Shown: positions 8,288 to 16,752, counted from the first letter of the stretch. The stretch is DNA of 64,000 bases from UBA2882 sp045542735 (GCA_045542735.1 JAZQLQ010000013.1:1-64000), one strand, 5' to 3'. Notes: generated by a model from the sequence alone, not told the origin. Numbers and translations: made by a program.

Positions 8288-9739
8288 ATGAGATGTTATC
8301 AATGTGGCTGCGAACTGTCGGATAAAGATTTCTGTACAAGTTGCGGCGCAGATGTTGTTTTATATAAAAAGATTATGGGCGTTTCCAATCTGTTTTACAA
8401 TGAAGGATTGGCAAAGGCAGAAGTAAGAGACTTGTCGGGAGCGGTTAACAGCTTACGTCAGGCATTAAAGTTTAACAAAAACCATGTAGAAGCCAGAAAC
8501 CTTTTAGGCTTGGTTTACTTTGAGATGGGTGAGACGGTTGCTGCTTTAAGTGAATGGATTATCAGTATCAACATCCGTCCTCAAAAGAATGTGGCGGATG
8601 ACTACATCAACGATATGCAGTCCAACCCGGCACAGAAAGAGACTTTGAATCAGACAATTAAAAAATACAATCAGGCATTGGCATATTGCTATGCAGATAG
8701 TAGTGATTTGGCGATTATTCAGTTAAAGAAGGTTGTTTCCTTAAATCCCAGATTTGTCAAAGCCCATCAGCTTTTGGCACTTCTGTATATTCAGGCAGAG
8801 GAATGGGAAAAGGCACAGCGTGTGTTAAAGAGATGTCTGAAGGTAGATATTAACAACACAACCACACTTCGCTATTTGAAAGAAGTTACATTTATGCTGG
8901 AAGGTGACGAAACCGCATCGGCAAAGAAAAAACGTAGTGGCGTAGCAGATGATTCTATTATGTATCAAAGTGGTAATGAGACCATCATCCAGCCTATGAG
9001 CGGAAGAGATTCCTTATTTGGTTCCAATACCATTTTGAATGTGATTATCGGTATTGTTATTGGTTTGGCGGTTTGCTATTTCCTGGTTGTTCCGGCAAGT
9101 GTACAGTCTGCCAAAGCCGATATGAGTGAAGAATTAAAGCAGATTAGCGAAAATTCAGATAAGAAGACAGCGACCATTACCGATTTGGAACAGAGAGTGG
9201 AAGCACTTACCAACGAGAATACCGAGTATCAGGAGATGGTTGATTCCTATACCGGTGAGGGTGGAGCTTTACAGAAAGTGGATAGTCTTCTTGCAACGGC
9301 TGCCAATTATATTTCCAATCCGGATGATTTGGATACGGTTTCGGATATCTTATATCAGATTGATAAGACCTATGTTGATACAGAAGCATCCGAAGCTTAC
9401 AGAAGTCTTTATAACGGCTTGATGGCACAAGTTGGTGATGATATTGCGGATGAGTGTTTTGCAGATGGTGAGACTTCCAAAAATCAAGGTGATTATTCTG
9501 CGGCCATTGAGCATTTGGAGAAGGCGTGGTATTTTGATAATGCCAATCCGGAGATTCTTTACACGTTAGCCGATGCTTACCAAGATTCCGGTAACATGGA
9601 TAAGGCAAATGAGCTATATAATCAGTTGGTAATGACCTTCCCTGATTCTGAGTATGCGGATATGGCACAACAAAATATTGCAGATGCCAATACCGTAGAC
9701 AACAATGACGGTAGTACAGAGGAAGATACCACAGAGTAA
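8288..9739 (+). CDS. Zinc-ribbon, TPR and membrane-anchor protein
   Basis: This 483-residue protein has an N-terminal zinc ribbon (C3, C6, C16, C19). TPR-like helical repeats follow at about 30-200, with typical spacing (AVNSLRQALKFNKNHVEA and similar). One membrane span lies at about 249-271, then a coiled coil at about 275-320. A second TPR block outside the membrane (about 390-465) is followed by an Asp/Thr-rich tail. The layout suggests a scaffold linking a cytoplasmic complex to the envelope. Lachnospiraceae carry many zinc-ribbon/TPR proteins of unknown role. A strong terminator follows. Confidence 0.8.
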   Translation: MRCYQCGCELSDKDFCTSCGADVVLYKKIMGVSNLFYNEGLAKAEVRDLSGAVNSLRQALKFNKNHVEARNLLGLVYFEMGETVAALSEWIISINIRPQKNVADDYINDMQSNPAQKETLNQTIKKYNQALAYCYADSSDLAIIQLKKVVSLNPRFVKAHQLLALLYIQAEEWEKAQRVLKRCLKVDINNTTTLRYLKEVTFMLEGDETASAKKKRSGVADDSIMYQSGNETIIQPMSGRDSLFGSNTILNVIIGIVIGLAVCYFLVVPASVQSAKADMSEELKQISENSDKKTATITDLEQRVEALTNENTEYQEMVDSYTGEGGALQKVDSLLATAANYISNPDDLDTVSDILYQIDKTYVDTEASEAYRSLYNGLMAQVGDDIADECFADGETSKNQGDYSAAIEHLEKAWYFDNANPEILYTLADAYQDSGNMDKANELYNQLVMTFPDSEYADMAQQNIADANTVDNNDGSTEEDTTE

Positions 9740-9766
9740 ATTTGATAAAAAATGAATAATTTTTAC

Positions 9767-9803
9767 AAAAGAGGACATACTAAATGTGTCCTCTTTTATT
9801 TTT
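9767..9803 (+). terminator. Intrinsic terminator before the spoIIA operon
   Basis: An 11-bp perfect stem (AAAAGAGGACA against TGTCCTCTTTT) has a nine-base loop and is followed by ATTTTT. It isolates the zinc-ribbon/TPR gene from spoIIAA, whose ribosome site starts only a few bases further on. Confidence 0.9.
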
Positions 9804-9822
9804 GCCTAAAGGAGGAATGGAT

Positions 9823-10131
9823 ATGAAACATGTATTTGTACTAAAAGAGGATTGTCTGTATATCTATATGCCCAAGGAATTGGATCATCACAATGCGGAA
9901 GGAATCAGGGAAGGCGCTGATGCATACCTTTTGTCGGGACAGGCAAAGCATGTGATTTTTGATTTTGCGGATACGGGATTTATGGATAGCTCAGGAATCG
10001 GTGTGATAGCGGGACGCTATAAAAAGGTGAGGTGCTTCGGTGGGAAGGTTATGGCGGTTCATGCCAATGCACGCATTCGCAAGATTCTCTTGCTTTCCGG
10101 TTTGAAGGATATGATTGAGATTGTTGATTAG
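9823..10131 (+). CDS. spoIIAA: Anti-sigma F factor antagonist SpoIIAA
   Basis: This STAS-domain protein has 102 residues. When dephosphorylated it binds SpoIIAB and frees sigma F in the forespore. The phosphorylation loop DSSGIG (55-60) is intact, including the serine that SpoIIAB phosphorylates. The ATG at 9823 is favoured over the one at 9817, because GGAGG is seven bases from the former and one from the latter. It is first in the spoIIAA-spoIIAB-sigF operon, in the canonical order. I could not identify a convincing sigma-H promoter in the short gap after the terminator. Confidence 0.95.
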   Translation: MKHVFVLKEDCLYIYMPKELDHHNAEGIREGADAYLLSGQAKHVIFDFADTGFMDSSGIGVIAGRYKKVRCFGGKVMAVHANARIRKILLLSGLKDMIEIVD

Positions 10132-10141
10132 GAGGATGAAT

Positions 10142-10639
10142 ATGGTAAAGCAAAATGAAAATTGGAATAATAGCCGGCAAAGTGAGTGGCAGAAGGGATG
10201 GATAGCTGCGGCTAACCGTATAAAACTGATATTTGCTGCACTGCCGGAAAATGAAGGGTTTGCCCGGGTGGCAGTGGCAGCATTTATGACACAGCTAAAT
10301 CCGGTGCTTGAGGAAGTGGATGATGTAAAGACGGCGGTATCAGAAGCTGTGACCAACAGTATCATTCATGGGTATGAAAATAGAAACGACGGTAGCCGGG
10401 AGATTGAGGTGGCAGTCTTTTTGACAGAGCAGTGCTTACATATCAGAGTGGAGGATAAGGGTGTGGGAATCGATAATATTGATAAGGCCATGGAGCCCTT
10501 ATTTACAACAAAACCCGAATTGGAAAGATCCGGTATGGGGTTTGCGTTTATGGAAGCCTTTATGGATGAGCTGTATGTGGAATCTGTACCGGGCGAGGGA
10601 TGCATCGTTTACATGAGTAAACAGATAGGTGGGCAGTAA
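10142..10639 (+). CDS. spoIIAB: Anti-sigma F factor and kinase SpoIIAB
   Basis: This GHKL-fold kinase and anti-sigma factor holds sigma F inactive and phosphorylates SpoIIAA. The N box (EAVTNSIIHGY), G1 box (VEDKGVGID) and G2 box (ERSGMGFAFME) are present. It has 165 residues. The conserved region corresponding to the start of the Bacillus protein begins near residue 25, so there is an N-terminal extension of about 20 polar residues. The ATG at 10142 has GGAGG six bases upstream. It lies 10 bases after spoIIAA and 3 bases before sigF. Confidence 0.95.
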   Translation: MVKQNENWNNSRQSEWQKGWIAAANRIKLIFAALPENEGFARVAVAAFMTQLNPVLEEVDDVKTAVSEAVTNSIIHGYENRNDGSREIEVAVFLTEQCLHIRVEDKGVGIDNIDKAMEPLFTTKPELERSGMGFAFMEAFMDELYVESVPGEGCIVYMSKQIGGQ

Positions 10640-10642
10640 TCT

Positions 10643-11413
10643 ATGGACCCTACGACGCAAATGTTAATACAGGCGAAGAAGGGCGATAAGAAAGTCAGAG
10701 ATACCTTGATAGAAGAAAATATGGGCTTGGTTCACTTTATTGTGAAGCGTTTTTTGAATCGCGGTTATGATGCGGAGGATTTATTTCAAATCGGGTGTAT
10801 AGGCCTGATGAAAGCGGTGGATCAGTTTGATACGGAATATGATGTGAAGTTTTCTACCTATGCAGTGCCTTTAATTACCGGTGAAATAAAGCGTTTTCTA
10901 AGAGATGATGGGATGATTAAGGTTTCCCGGAGTTTAAAGGAAAACGGCTATCGTATCCGCCGGGCGGCAGATGCTTTTGTGGATGAATATGGTAGAGAAC
11001 CCAATATGGAGGAGTTAGAGAAGGCTACCGGATTGAAAAAAGAGGAAATTGCACAGGCAATGGAGGCTAATGTGGAAGTTTCTTCTATTTATCAGCCGAT
11101 TTACCAATCGGACGGGAATGAAATCTATCTGATGGATCGGGTTGTGAAGGATGGCCATACCGGTGTGGTGTCTGATTGTGCGGAAGATGTGGAAAAGGAC
11201 AAGCTGGTGGACCATATGTTGTTACAGCAGTTAATGAACTTTTTGGATAAGAAAGAAAAGGAATTGATTTATTTACGTTTCTTTGAGGATAAAACCCAGA
11301 CAGAGACGGCGAAGCTTTTGCAGATGAATCAGGTGCAGGTATGCAGACAGGAAAAAAAGATTTTGATTAAATTGCGAAATTGTGCACTGAATAAGGGCTT
11401 GCAGATACATTAG
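10643..11413 (+). CDS. sigF: RNA polymerase sigma-F factor
   Basis: This 256-residue sigma-70 family factor directs early forespore transcription. Region 2 includes GLVHFIVKRF and the DLFQIGCIGL, then FDTEYDVKFSTYAVPLITGEI stretch typical of SigF/SigG, with RFLRDDG just after. Region 3 lies at about 100-150. Region 4 carries EKELIYLRFFEDKTQTETAKLL and a helix-turn-helix with NQVQVCRQEKKIL. Position after spoIIAB supports SigF over SigG or SigB. Its targets probably include genes further along this window. Confidence 0.95.
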   Translation: MDPTTQMLIQAKKGDKKVRDTLIEENMGLVHFIVKRFLNRGYDAEDLFQIGCIGLMKAVDQFDTEYDVKFSTYAVPLITGEIKRFLRDDGMIKVSRSLKENGYRIRRAADAFVDEYGREPNMEELEKATGLKKEEIAQAMEANVEVSSIYQPIYQSDGNEIYLMDRVVKDGHTGVVSDCAEDVEKDKLVDHMLLQQLMNFLDKKEKELIYLRFFEDKTQTETAKLLQMNQVQVCRQEKKILIKLRNCALNKGLQIH

Positions 11414-11418
11414 AAAAC

Positions 11419-11447
11419 TTGACAAAAAGTATATTTATGGGTAATGT
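11419..11447 (+). promoter_or_regulatory. Sigma-A type promoter
   Basis: TTGACA (11419-11424), 17 bases, then TAATGT (11442-11447). It lies six bases after the sigF stop and 22 bases before the next gene, so the metal-exporter gene probably has its own vegetative promoter rather than depending on the sporulation operon. Confidence 0.6.
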
Positions 11448-11468
11448 TTAAAAGGACTGAGAGGAGTT

Positions 11469-12371
11469 ATGAAGATGATGCATTTGTTGATAGAAGGCAT
11501 TGAACATGCGGTCCTTGACAGTGTGAAGATATTGCCTTTTTTATTTTTAACATATTTGATAATGGAATATGTGGAGCACAATATGGGCGAGCGTTCCAAG
11601 GATGTTATCCGCAAATCCGGTAAATTGGGTCCTTTATTGGGAGCAGTTTGCGGTGCCTTTCCGCAGTGTGGGTTTTCGGCGGCAGCTTCAAACCTATATG
11701 CGGGAAGAATTATTACCATGGGTACTTTGATAGCAATTTTTCTATCTACATCTGATGAGATGCTTCCGATTTTGATATCAGAACAGGCGCCGGTTGCGGC
11801 TATGATTCAGATTGTAGGCCTGAAGGTTGCAATTGGTCTGGTGGCAGGTTTTGTCATTGATTTTTTCTTTGGAAGAAATATCAAAATGCGTGCATTTCCC
11901 GAAAAGCCATTGGCAGAGGAAAAGTTTCAGATTGTAGAGCTGTGCGAGACAGAAAAGTGTAAGTGCAGTGATGGGATTTTAAAATCTGCATTGAAGCATA
12001 CGCTACATATTTTTGCATTCCTGTTTTTGATTACAGTGGCATTAAATATGGGAATCCATGTAATCGGAGAAGAGAATATTGCGGACTTCATTTTGAATAA
12101 ACCTATTATCGGTGTATTTTTGTCCGGTCTTATTGGTCTGATACCCAACTGTGCAGCATCGGTGATTATCACTACCTTGTATCTGGAAGGTATGATGAGT
12201 TTTGGTGCTATGATGAGCGGTTTGCTGGTTGGTGCCGGCGTGGGTATACTGGTGCTCTGTAGGGTAAATAAAGATATACAAGATAATTTGAAGATTATCG
12301 GGTTGTTATACTTGTGTGGAGTTATGGCCGGCATTTTGTTGGACGGATTACAGATTGCTGTTGTGTGGTGA
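11469..12371 (+). CDS. Putative heavy-metal/arsenic efflux permease (ArsP_2-like)
   Basis: This membrane protein has about 300 residues and eight to ten spans. It carries two related motifs, GAVCGAFPQCGFSAAA in the first half and GLIPNCAASVIITT in the second, the pattern of the ArsP_2 putative 10-TM exporter family. A cytoplasmic loop at about 150-170 holds a CETEKCKCSD cysteine cluster that could bind metal. In-frame starts exist at 11469, 11475 and 11478; GAGGAG at 11461 is best spaced for 11475. The substrate is not proven, and some relatives are annotated as manganese transporters. Confidence 0.75.
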   Translation: MKMMHLLIEGIEHAVLDSVKILPFLFLTYLIMEYVEHNMGERSKDVIRKSGKLGPLLGAVCGAFPQCGFSAAASNLYAGRIITMGTLIAIFLSTSDEMLPILISEQAPVAAMIQIVGLKVAIGLVAGFVIDFFFGRNIKMRAFPEKPLAEEKFQIVELCETEKCKCSDGILKSALKHTLHIFAFLFLITVALNMGIHVIGEENIADFILNKPIIGVFLSGLIGLIPNCAASVIITTLYLEGMMSFGAMMSGLLVGAGVGILVLCRVNKDIQDNLKIIGLLYLCGVMAGILLDGLQIAVVW

Positions 12372-12389
12372 TAAAAGGGGAAATGTACT

Positions 12390-14138
12390 ATGAGAAAAAG
12401 AGATTTTATGAAACGATTGCTGAGTGTTATGCTGTGTGGTTTGCTATTGCTAACGGGATGTCAAAGCGAAAGCCAAGCGGGGGTGACAGAAGAAGAACGT
12501 TTTCAAGAATTTTCAGACGAGTTATTTAGAGAAGATATTGTAGAAAATACCATTAATCTTCATTACACTCTGGCATATCCGGAGGACTATGGGATTACGG
12601 ATTATGAAGTGACCTTGGGTGATTTTTCTATAGAAGAATTGGAAGATAATGAAAAGGAATTAAAAGAGCTCAAAAAAGAATTGGAAGGTTTTGAACGGGA
12701 TGAGTTGAACGAAGAACAGCAGATGGCATATGATCTGTTAATGGATTATGTAGAGATGGAGCTTGAAGTGGTTGACCTCACCTATTACTATGAGCCTTTG
12801 TCGCCCTTGGGTGGTTATCAGGCGCAATTGCCTATTTTACTTGCCGAGTATACTTTCCGCAATGAGCAGGATGTAAAAGATTATCTGGCATTATTATCTT
12901 GTATTGATGATGTTTTTTCGGATATTTTGGTATATGAAGAGGTGCGTGCGGAGGAAGGCTTGTTTATGGCTGATTTTGTGCTGGAAGCGGTTCTTGAGCA
13001 ATGCGAGGAATTTATTGAGAATCCGGAAGACAATTATCTGATTGAAGTGTTTAATGATAAAATCGATGAGATGGATGAACTGTCCGAGGAAGAGAAGGAA
13101 GCTTACAAAGAACAACATAAAGAATTGGTGCTTACCGATGTCGTAGGTGGCTATGAATTGCTGATTGACGGCTTGGAGGAACTGGAAGGCAGCGGTGAGA
13201 ATGAATTGGGTATGTGCTATTTTGAAGACGGTGAGAGATACTATGAGTATTTGGTTAAATGCGATACCGGTTCGGATTCTACTGTGGAAGAATTGGAAAA
13301 GCGCATTGAACGTTATCTGGAAAACTGCGAAGAGGAAATGTACAGTATCTTTGAAAAGGCTCCGGATGTGTATTATGAGTTGGATACTTATGAGTATTCC
13401 TATACCGATCCGGAAGATATTATGGAGGACTTGATTGTACAGTGTGAAAAGGACTTTCCGGCGCCACCGGAAGTAGACTATACCATCAAATATGTACATG
13501 AGTCCATGGAAGAGCATACAAGTCCCGCATTTTATCTGACACCGCCTATTGATGATACGGAAAATAATGTAATCTATGTGAATAATGAATATGTGGATGA
13601 TGAAATCTATACCATGATTGCACATGAAGGTTATCCCGGACATTTGTATCAGACAGTCATGTGGGAAAACTCAGAGCACTCCCTGGTGCGGAATTTATTC
13701 TCTTATCCGGGCTATACAGAAGGTTGGGCAACCTATACAGAAATGTATGCCTATGACATCAGTGGTTTGAGCAAACCTATGGCAGCTTTGCTTTCCTGCG
13801 ATAATGCGTATTCGTTGGCTATTTCAGCCTATATCGATATCGGTGTCAACTACGAGGGTTGGGATGTAGATGATGTAGAGGATTATCTGTCTGACCTGGG
13901 CATAGGAGATGCGGAAGTTGCACAGGAAATTTTTGAAGCAGTCGTGGAAGAGCCTGCAAACTATTTGAGATATTTTGTGGGATATATGGAAATTGTAAAT
14001 TTACGCAATCATGCAAAAGAAGAGTTGGGCGAGGATTTTGATTTGAAAGAGTTTCATGGATTTATGATTGAAGTGGGTCCGGCACCGTTTTATCTGATTG
14101 AAGAGCGCATGTACGATTGGATTGAAGACCAGCAATAA
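12390..14138 (+). CDS. DUF885 family lipoprotein (putative metallopeptidase)
   Basis: This 582-residue exported lipoprotein has a signal peptide with lipobox LTGC (Cys24), followed by a Ser/Glu-rich linker. The DUF885 signature is clear: HEGYPGH at 412-418 and EGWATYTE near 444, resembling the zinc-binding and glutamate motifs of gluzincin-type peptidases. The protein is very acidic. It lies 18 bases after the exporter gene. The 3' end precedes the spoVAA promoter with only a short gap. The peptidase activity is inferred from the motifs alone. Confidence 0.85.
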   Translation: MRKRDFMKRLLSVMLCGLLLLTGCQSESQAGVTEEERFQEFSDELFREDIVENTINLHYTLAYPEDYGITDYEVTLGDFSIEELEDNEKELKELKKELEGFERDELNEEQQMAYDLLMDYVEMELEVVDLTYYYEPLSPLGGYQAQLPILLAEYTFRNEQDVKDYLALLSCIDDVFSDILVYEEVRAEEGLFMADFVLEAVLEQCEEFIENPEDNYLIEVFNDKIDEMDELSEEEKEAYKEQHKELVLTDVVGGYELLIDGLEELEGSGENELGMCYFEDGERYYEYLVKCDTGSDSTVEELEKRIERYLENCEEEMYSIFEKAPDVYYELDTYEYSYTDPEDIMEDLIVQCEKDFPAPPEVDYTIKYVHESMEEHTSPAFYLTPPIDDTENNVIYVNNEYVDDEIYTMIAHEGYPGHLYQTVMWENSEHSLVRNLFSYPGYTEGWATYTEMYAYDISGLSKPMAALLSCDNAYSLAISAYIDIGVNYEGWDVDDVEDYLSDLGIGDAEVAQEIFEAVVEEPANYLRYFVGYMEIVNLRNHAKEELGEDFDLKEFHGFMIEVGPAPFYLIEERMYDWIEDQQ

Positions 14139-14153
14139 AGCGCATGCTTTGTG

Positions 14154-14212
14154 GCATATAAAAGAGTATTATCGGTCATACTATCAAAAATGGAGTGATA
14201 GTATGGCCGATA
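14154..14212 (+). promoter_or_regulatory. Sigma-G-like promoter overlapping a start-codon hairpin of spoVAA
   Basis: GCATA at 14154-14158, exactly 18 bases, then CATACTA at 14177-14183 match the sigma-G consensus GHATR-N18-CATNHTA at every fixed position. The -10 lies in the left arm (14170-14185) of a 16-bp inverted repeat. The right arm (14197-14212) contains the spoVAA ATG, and the 11-base loop holds the GGAG ribosome site. A transcript starting near 14190 lacks the left arm, while read-through from upstream would contain both arms. Confidence 0.7.
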
Positions 14213-14826
14213 TTATTTATTTAAATCTGTCTCCCAAAATGCAGACAACCGATGCAAAGGTTACCGTGGGCGATGTGGCGGAAGTCACGGGTGTAAACGG
14301 CTTGTATGTAGAGAGAATTAAAAAATTGATAGTCTATGAATTTCAGGAAAATCATACAAGGCAAATTGTCAGTTGTTTAAAGATTGTCAATAACATTCAA
14401 AAGGATAATCCGGATGCAGTGGTGATTCCTATAGGAGCAAAAGAGGTTATCTTGGAGTATTCTTCTTCACCTAAGCACAATAAAGTCTGGGAAATTTTAA
14501 AGATTGGTTTTGTTGCCTTGATTAGTTTTTTTGGAACGGCATTTACCATTATGGCTTTTCATAATGACGTAGGTATAAATGAAGTTTTTTCACAGATTTC
14601 CTCTCTTGTAACCGGTGAGGTGGAGAAGGGAACCTGGGTGTTGGAACTTTCCTATGCTATTGGTCTTGCAGTGGGGATATTGGTCTTTTTTAATCATATT
14701 GGTAAACGGAGGCTTACCCATGATCCCACACCTTTAGAGGTGTCTATGCGTACCTATGAAGATGATGTAAATAACACCTTGACTGAAAGCTGGGACCGAA
14801 AAGGAGGAACCATAGATGCTCCTTAA
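14203..14826 (+). CDS. spoVAA: Stage V sporulation protein AA
   Basis: This 207-residue membrane protein is part of the SpoVA complex, which moves dipicolinic acid into the forespore and out at germination. The N-terminal half (about 1-95) is a soluble domain in the cytoplasm. Two spans follow at about 99-119 and 146-165, with a basic tail. The ATG at 14203 is set by GGAG five to six bases upstream. It overlaps spoVAB by 11 bases. The family assignment is supported by the neighbours spoVAB and spoVAC. Confidence 0.88.
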   Translation: MADIIYLNLSPKMQTTDAKVTVGDVAEVTGVNGLYVERIKKLIVYEFQENHTRQIVSCLKIVNNIQKDNPDAVVIPIGAKEVILEYSSSPKHNKVWEILKIGFVALISFFGTAFTIMAFHNDVGINEVFSQISSLVTGEVEKGTWVLELSYAIGLAVGILVFFNHIGKRRLTHDPTPLEVSMRTYEDDVNNTLTESWDRKGGTIDAP

Positions 14827-15256
14827 ATATTTGATGTTGGTTCTTGCGGGATTTTCCTTTGGTGCCTTGGCATCAGCGGGGGTGTTTACGGTATTGGTAG
14901 CAATCAGTCTGGTGCCGCGGTTTGCCGGGAGGACACATACGGCTTCCTATATTTTATTTTATGAGGATTGTGTAGTGTATGGCACAATCTTTGGCATGGT
15001 GTTCAGTGTGTTTGATGGGCTTGGACGGTATAGTGCTACGTTTTTATACTTATTAAGTCCGATGCCAGAAATCATTATGGGATTTTTTATCGGTTGTTTT
15101 GTGGGATGTCTGGCACTATCCATTGCGGAGATGCTGGATTCTATTCCCATATTTGCCAGACGTGTCCGCTTGCGCTATGGTCTGGGCGTTGTCATTTTAT
15201 GTGTGGCCTTCGGCAAGATGATAGGAGCATTTTATTACTTTATGTATGGATTTTGA
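14816..15256 (+). CDS. spoVAB: Stage V sporulation protein AB
   Basis: This 146-residue, highly hydrophobic protein has four or five spans. Distinctive features are a GFSFGALASAGVFTVLVAISLVPR-type first segment, a YEDCVVYG motif and a SIPIFARR loop, all typical of SpoVAB. The GGAGG ribosome site lies inside spoVAA, so translation is coupled. Its role within the DPA channel is poorly defined even in Bacillus. Confidence 0.9.
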   Translation: MLLKYLMLVLAGFSFGALASAGVFTVLVAISLVPRFAGRTHTASYILFYEDCVVYGTIFGMVFSVFDGLGRYSATFLYLLSPMPEIIMGFFIGCFVGCLALSIAEMLDSIPIFARRVRLRYGLGVVILCVAFGKMIGAFYYFMYGF

Positions 15257-15290
15257 TAATCGGCAAATTTGTATCAGAAAGGAAATATTT

Positions 15291-15770
15291 ATGACAGAAC
15301 TACAGCAGAAACAGCAACAACAGAAGGAACAACAGGAATATAATAAATTTGTCAAAAAGATTACGCCACAAAACAATCTGCCTTTGCAAATGGTAAAAGC
15401 CTTCGTAGTAGGCGGAACTATTTGCGTCATTGGTCAAGGTATTACGGAAGCGGCAAAGGCACTGGGGGCAGACAAAGAAATGGCAGGAACATGGTGCTCT
15501 GTATTGCTGGTATTACTCAGTGCGATTTTGACCGGATTAAGTCTTTACCAACCTTTGGCAAGCTTCGGCGGCGCCGGGGCGCTTGTACCTATTACCGGCT
15601 TTGCAAACTCGGTATGCGCCCCGGCAGTGGAGTTCCAAACAGAAGGACAGGTATTTGGTGTGGGTGTCAAGATTTTTACCATAGCCGGACCGGTGATATT
15701 GTATGGCATTTTCAGCAGTTGGGCACTGGGGTTAATCTATCTGCTTGGGAAGTTGTATGGAGTGGTGTAG
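15291..15770 (+). CDS. spoVAC: Stage V sporulation protein AC
   Basis: This 159-residue membrane protein of the SpoVA complex acts in Bacillus as a mechanosensitive DPA channel component. A Gln-rich soluble start (about 1-20) leads into four spans, with the SLYQPLASFGGAGALVPITGF segment characteristic of the SpoVAC/SpoVAE family. The ATG at 15291 follows AAAGGAAA; an upstream in-frame start at 15246 has no ribosome site. In Bacillus the next genes would be spoVAD and spoVAEb, but here they lie 12-17 kb downstream. Confidence 0.93.
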   Translation: MTELQQKQQQQKEQQEYNKFVKKITPQNNLPLQMVKAFVVGGTICVIGQGITEAAKALGADKEMAGTWCSVLLVLLSAILTGLSLYQPLASFGGAGALVPITGFANSVCAPAVEFQTEGQVFGVGVKIFTIAGPVILYGIFSSWALGLIYLLGKLYGVV

Positions 15771-15930
15771 GGATTAGCGCATGCTCCGGAGAGTGCAGAT
15801 GATTGGGACTTTGTGACAAACCCTGTAAATGGAGATTGACGACGCAAGAAAAAAAGGTTAGCATAAAACTACAATTAAAAATATAGCCTTCTGTTACGAA
15901 GTTCTATAGATTATAAGGAGATGCGTTGTT

Positions 15931-16431
15931 ATGAAGAAAACATTGATTGTAGTAGATATGCAAAAAGATTTTATTGATGGTGCCTTAGGTACAAAAGAAG
16001 CAGTAGCCATTGTAGAGAATGTAAAAAAGAAAATTGCAGAATATCAGGCAAATGGTGATGAGATTATTTTTACCAGGGACACACACCAGAGCAACTATCT
16101 GAGTACCAATGAAGGCAAATATCTACCGGTAGAACATTGTATCGAAGGTACAGAAGGCTGGCAGATTTGGGCAGGATTGGAAGTCCCGGGAGCAATCTAT
16201 GTTGACAAGCCGACTTTCGGATATTTGAATTGGGTAGATTATAAGTTGGAATCCGTAGAGCTGGTTGGATTATGCACCGATATCTGCGTAGTATCCAATG
16301 CGCTGATTATTAAGGCACAGTATCCGGAAATCAAGGTAAGTGTAGATGCCTCCTGTTGTGCGGGCGTGACACCGGAAAGCCATGAAGCGGCACTTTTGAC
16401 TATGAAGATGTGTCAGGTGGAAGTGAAATAA
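15931..16431 (+). CDS. Isochorismatase family cysteine hydrolase (nicotinamidase-like)
   Basis: This 166-residue protein has the catalytic triad of the family: D9 in VVDMQKDF, K93 in VDKPTFG and C119 in CTDICV. The compact length and the TRDTHQ motif resemble small nicotinamidase/PncA-like enzymes of Firmicutes, which would release ammonia from nicotinamide for NAD salvage. The metal-binding Asp/His set of true nicotinamidases is only partly visible (RDTH), so the substrate is open. AAGGAG sits at a normal distance. No operon partner is near. Confidence 0.85.
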   Translation: MKKTLIVVDMQKDFIDGALGTKEAVAIVENVKKKIAEYQANGDEIIFTRDTHQSNYLSTNEGKYLPVEHCIEGTEGWQIWAGLEVPGAIYVDKPTFGYLNWVDYKLESVELVGLCTDICVVSNALIIKAQYPEIKVSVDASCCAGVTPESHEAALLTMKMCQVEVK

Positions 16432-16492
16432 ATATATATACTCAATGCCGGAATTTGTGATTTGTGATGTTTATACGGTATAGTAGATAAAT

Positions 16493-16740
16493 GGGGCGTA
16501 TACAGAAAAAAATTCTGTATACGCCCCATTTGTACTGATGAGCGAAGGAATTTGCCTTGTTTTTGGCAGTGTGAGGGCGTATGTGAAAAAATCTATTCTC
16601 TACGCCCCGCTAATCGCCGAAAGCGGGGCGTGAGAGATAAAAAAATGGATATACGCCCCAAATTCCAAGTAAAACGCTGATTTTTACTGTATAAATGCCC
16701 TAAAGGGGGCGTAGAGGACGAAAATAATCATATACGCCCC
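16493..16740. repeat. Array of four 35-bp inverted-repeat units (GGGGCGTA-N19-TACGCCCC)
   Basis: Units lie at 16493-16527, 16574-16608, 16625-16659 and 16706-16740. Each is exactly 35 bp, with eight-base arms GGGGCGTA and TACGCCCC and a 19-base centre containing an A-run. Unit 2 starts with A instead of G, and unit 3 has G at arm position 8. The gaps are 46, 16 and 46 bp, symmetric about the middle. In unit 1 the whole unit plus flanks forms a perfect 19-bp hairpin (16489-16531). The right arm of unit 2 and the left arm of unit 3 pair over at least 10 bp. No open frame covers the region. Confidence 0.85.
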
Positions 16741-16752
16741 AGGGGGGATCTG

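Noticed and set aside
12894..13643. 249-codon minus-strand frame opposite the DUF885 gene
   Set aside because: It is a long shadow produced by the acidic (GAA/GAT-rich) sense strand. The translation is Phe/Ile/His-rich with no family resemblance.
15422..15802. 126-codon plus-strand frame inside spoVAC
   Set aside because: It overlaps spoVAC in another frame, with no ribosome site and an amino-acid composition typical of a shadow frame.
16489..16740. CRISPR array formed by the repeated GGGGCGTA/TACGCCCC arms
   Set aside because: Units are inverted repeats with differing centres, the gaps are 46, 16 and 46 bp, and no cas gene is near. CRISPR repeats would be near-identical and direct, with even spacing.
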